From positions 1-31,350 of the forward strand of contig CANKYC010000005.1 in NCBI GenBank assembly GCA_947487845.1: a stretch of DNA of 31,350 bases. The letters run 5' to 3'. Numbering within the stretch: the first letter of the stretch is position 1; each line of letters starts with the position of its first letter. A program made the position numbers and the translations under genes. Below are positions 31,108-31,350 of this stretch, piece by piece. The notes below the pieces were generated by a model, which did no database searches, was not told where the DNA came from, and was given only the letters and a program-made list of their open reading frames with translations. The DNA comes from Rickettsiales bacterium (GTDB lineage: Bacteria > Pseudomonadota > Alphaproteobacteria > Rickettsiales > UBA1997).

Positions 31108-31350
31108 CCAATTGGCCAGAAAAGCACAACGCAAATTAGAGAAATATTCAAAAATTCTTTTGCAAAATGTCAGCTTCCTTATTACAATCCTCACTCGTTT
31201 AGAGACGCTTAAGCATGCTTGGTAAAAAAACCTGCGGCGCTTTTAGCAATATCAGGCGTGGAGCCAAAATTTAGGACATAGCAAAATGAGCGCTACGCTT
31301 GATGATTATGGAAATATCAGCACGCATCAACAATTTGAGTTGATTGAGGG
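31108..31350 (+). pseudogene. Decayed tyrosine recombinase (integrase) C-terminal part
   Basis: One frame from 31108 reads TTQIREIFKNSFAKCQLPYY and NPHSFRDA, then TAA at 31210. Another frame from 31247 reads QYQAWSQNLGHSKMSATLDD, then YGNISTHQQFELIEG to the window edge. Together they match the C-terminal catalytic part of a tyrosine recombinase: the HxxR box (HSFRD), LGH, and the nucleophile Tyr (codon 31307-31309) in DDYGNIS. At least one stop and one or more frameshifts separate the parts, so it is dead unless the gene continues differently beyond the window. It lies ~190 bp after tRNA-Asp, a usual integration site. Confidence 0.7.

Overview
The window looks like a chromosomal segment of an AT-rich alphaproteobacterium, most plausibly from or near the Rickettsiales. 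The pointers are a VirB2-like pilin segment, hflK-hflC and a linked DegP, a DUF4164-type coiled-coil gene next to zapA, an Mrp ATPase without the CxxC motif, and many small palindromic repeats, some read in frame inside genes. It also keeps trpA, trpB, argJ and purD, so it is not a fully auxotrophic Rickettsia-type parasite. This placement is inference; no rRNA is present.

Layout. 1-1302: end of an unrecognised coiled-coil gene, a DUF305 secreted protein with a clear promoter and terminator, and a small gene remnant. 1407-9598: a plus-strand envelope/export block with a phytochelatin-synthase-like cysteine peptidase, a transglutaminase-like protein, a VirB2-like/EGF-like/SUEL-lectin fusion, then TolC, MacA and MacB homologues. 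9599-12590: repeat array 1, a truncated DUF1993 gene, divergent znuA and znuC (no znuB here), and mrp. 12672-17532: hflK-hflC and degP, separated by repeat array 2, a broken ABC exporter gene and a GNAT gene. 17533-22093: ispE (carrying three repeats), a DciA-like gene, lipA, phoU, purD. 22151-23923: mraZ-rsmH-ftsL, with a 10-bp phased MraZ-type operator. 24297-28542: trpB, trpA, argJ, a coiled-coil gene, zapA. 28543-29311: array 3 inside a nested palindrome of about 770 bp. 29312-31350: 5-formyl-THF cyclo-ligase, HU, tRNA-Val(TAC), tRNA-Asp(GTC), and a decayed tyrosine recombinase.

The two most notable things are: (1) the fusion at 4048-5199, which starts like a type IV secretion pilin and ends in a eukaryote-type galactose/rhamnose-binding lectin fold, 22 bp upstream of a TolC-MacA-MacB exporter; (2) a set of at least six palindromic repeat families. 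One forms three large arrays of 42-bp units bounded by shared terminal inverted repeats, and others insert into or next to essential genes (ispE, trpA, dciA) and appear to supply codons, stop codons or start-codon context.

Functional calls rest on motif and length recognition by eye. No alignment, profile or structure search was run.
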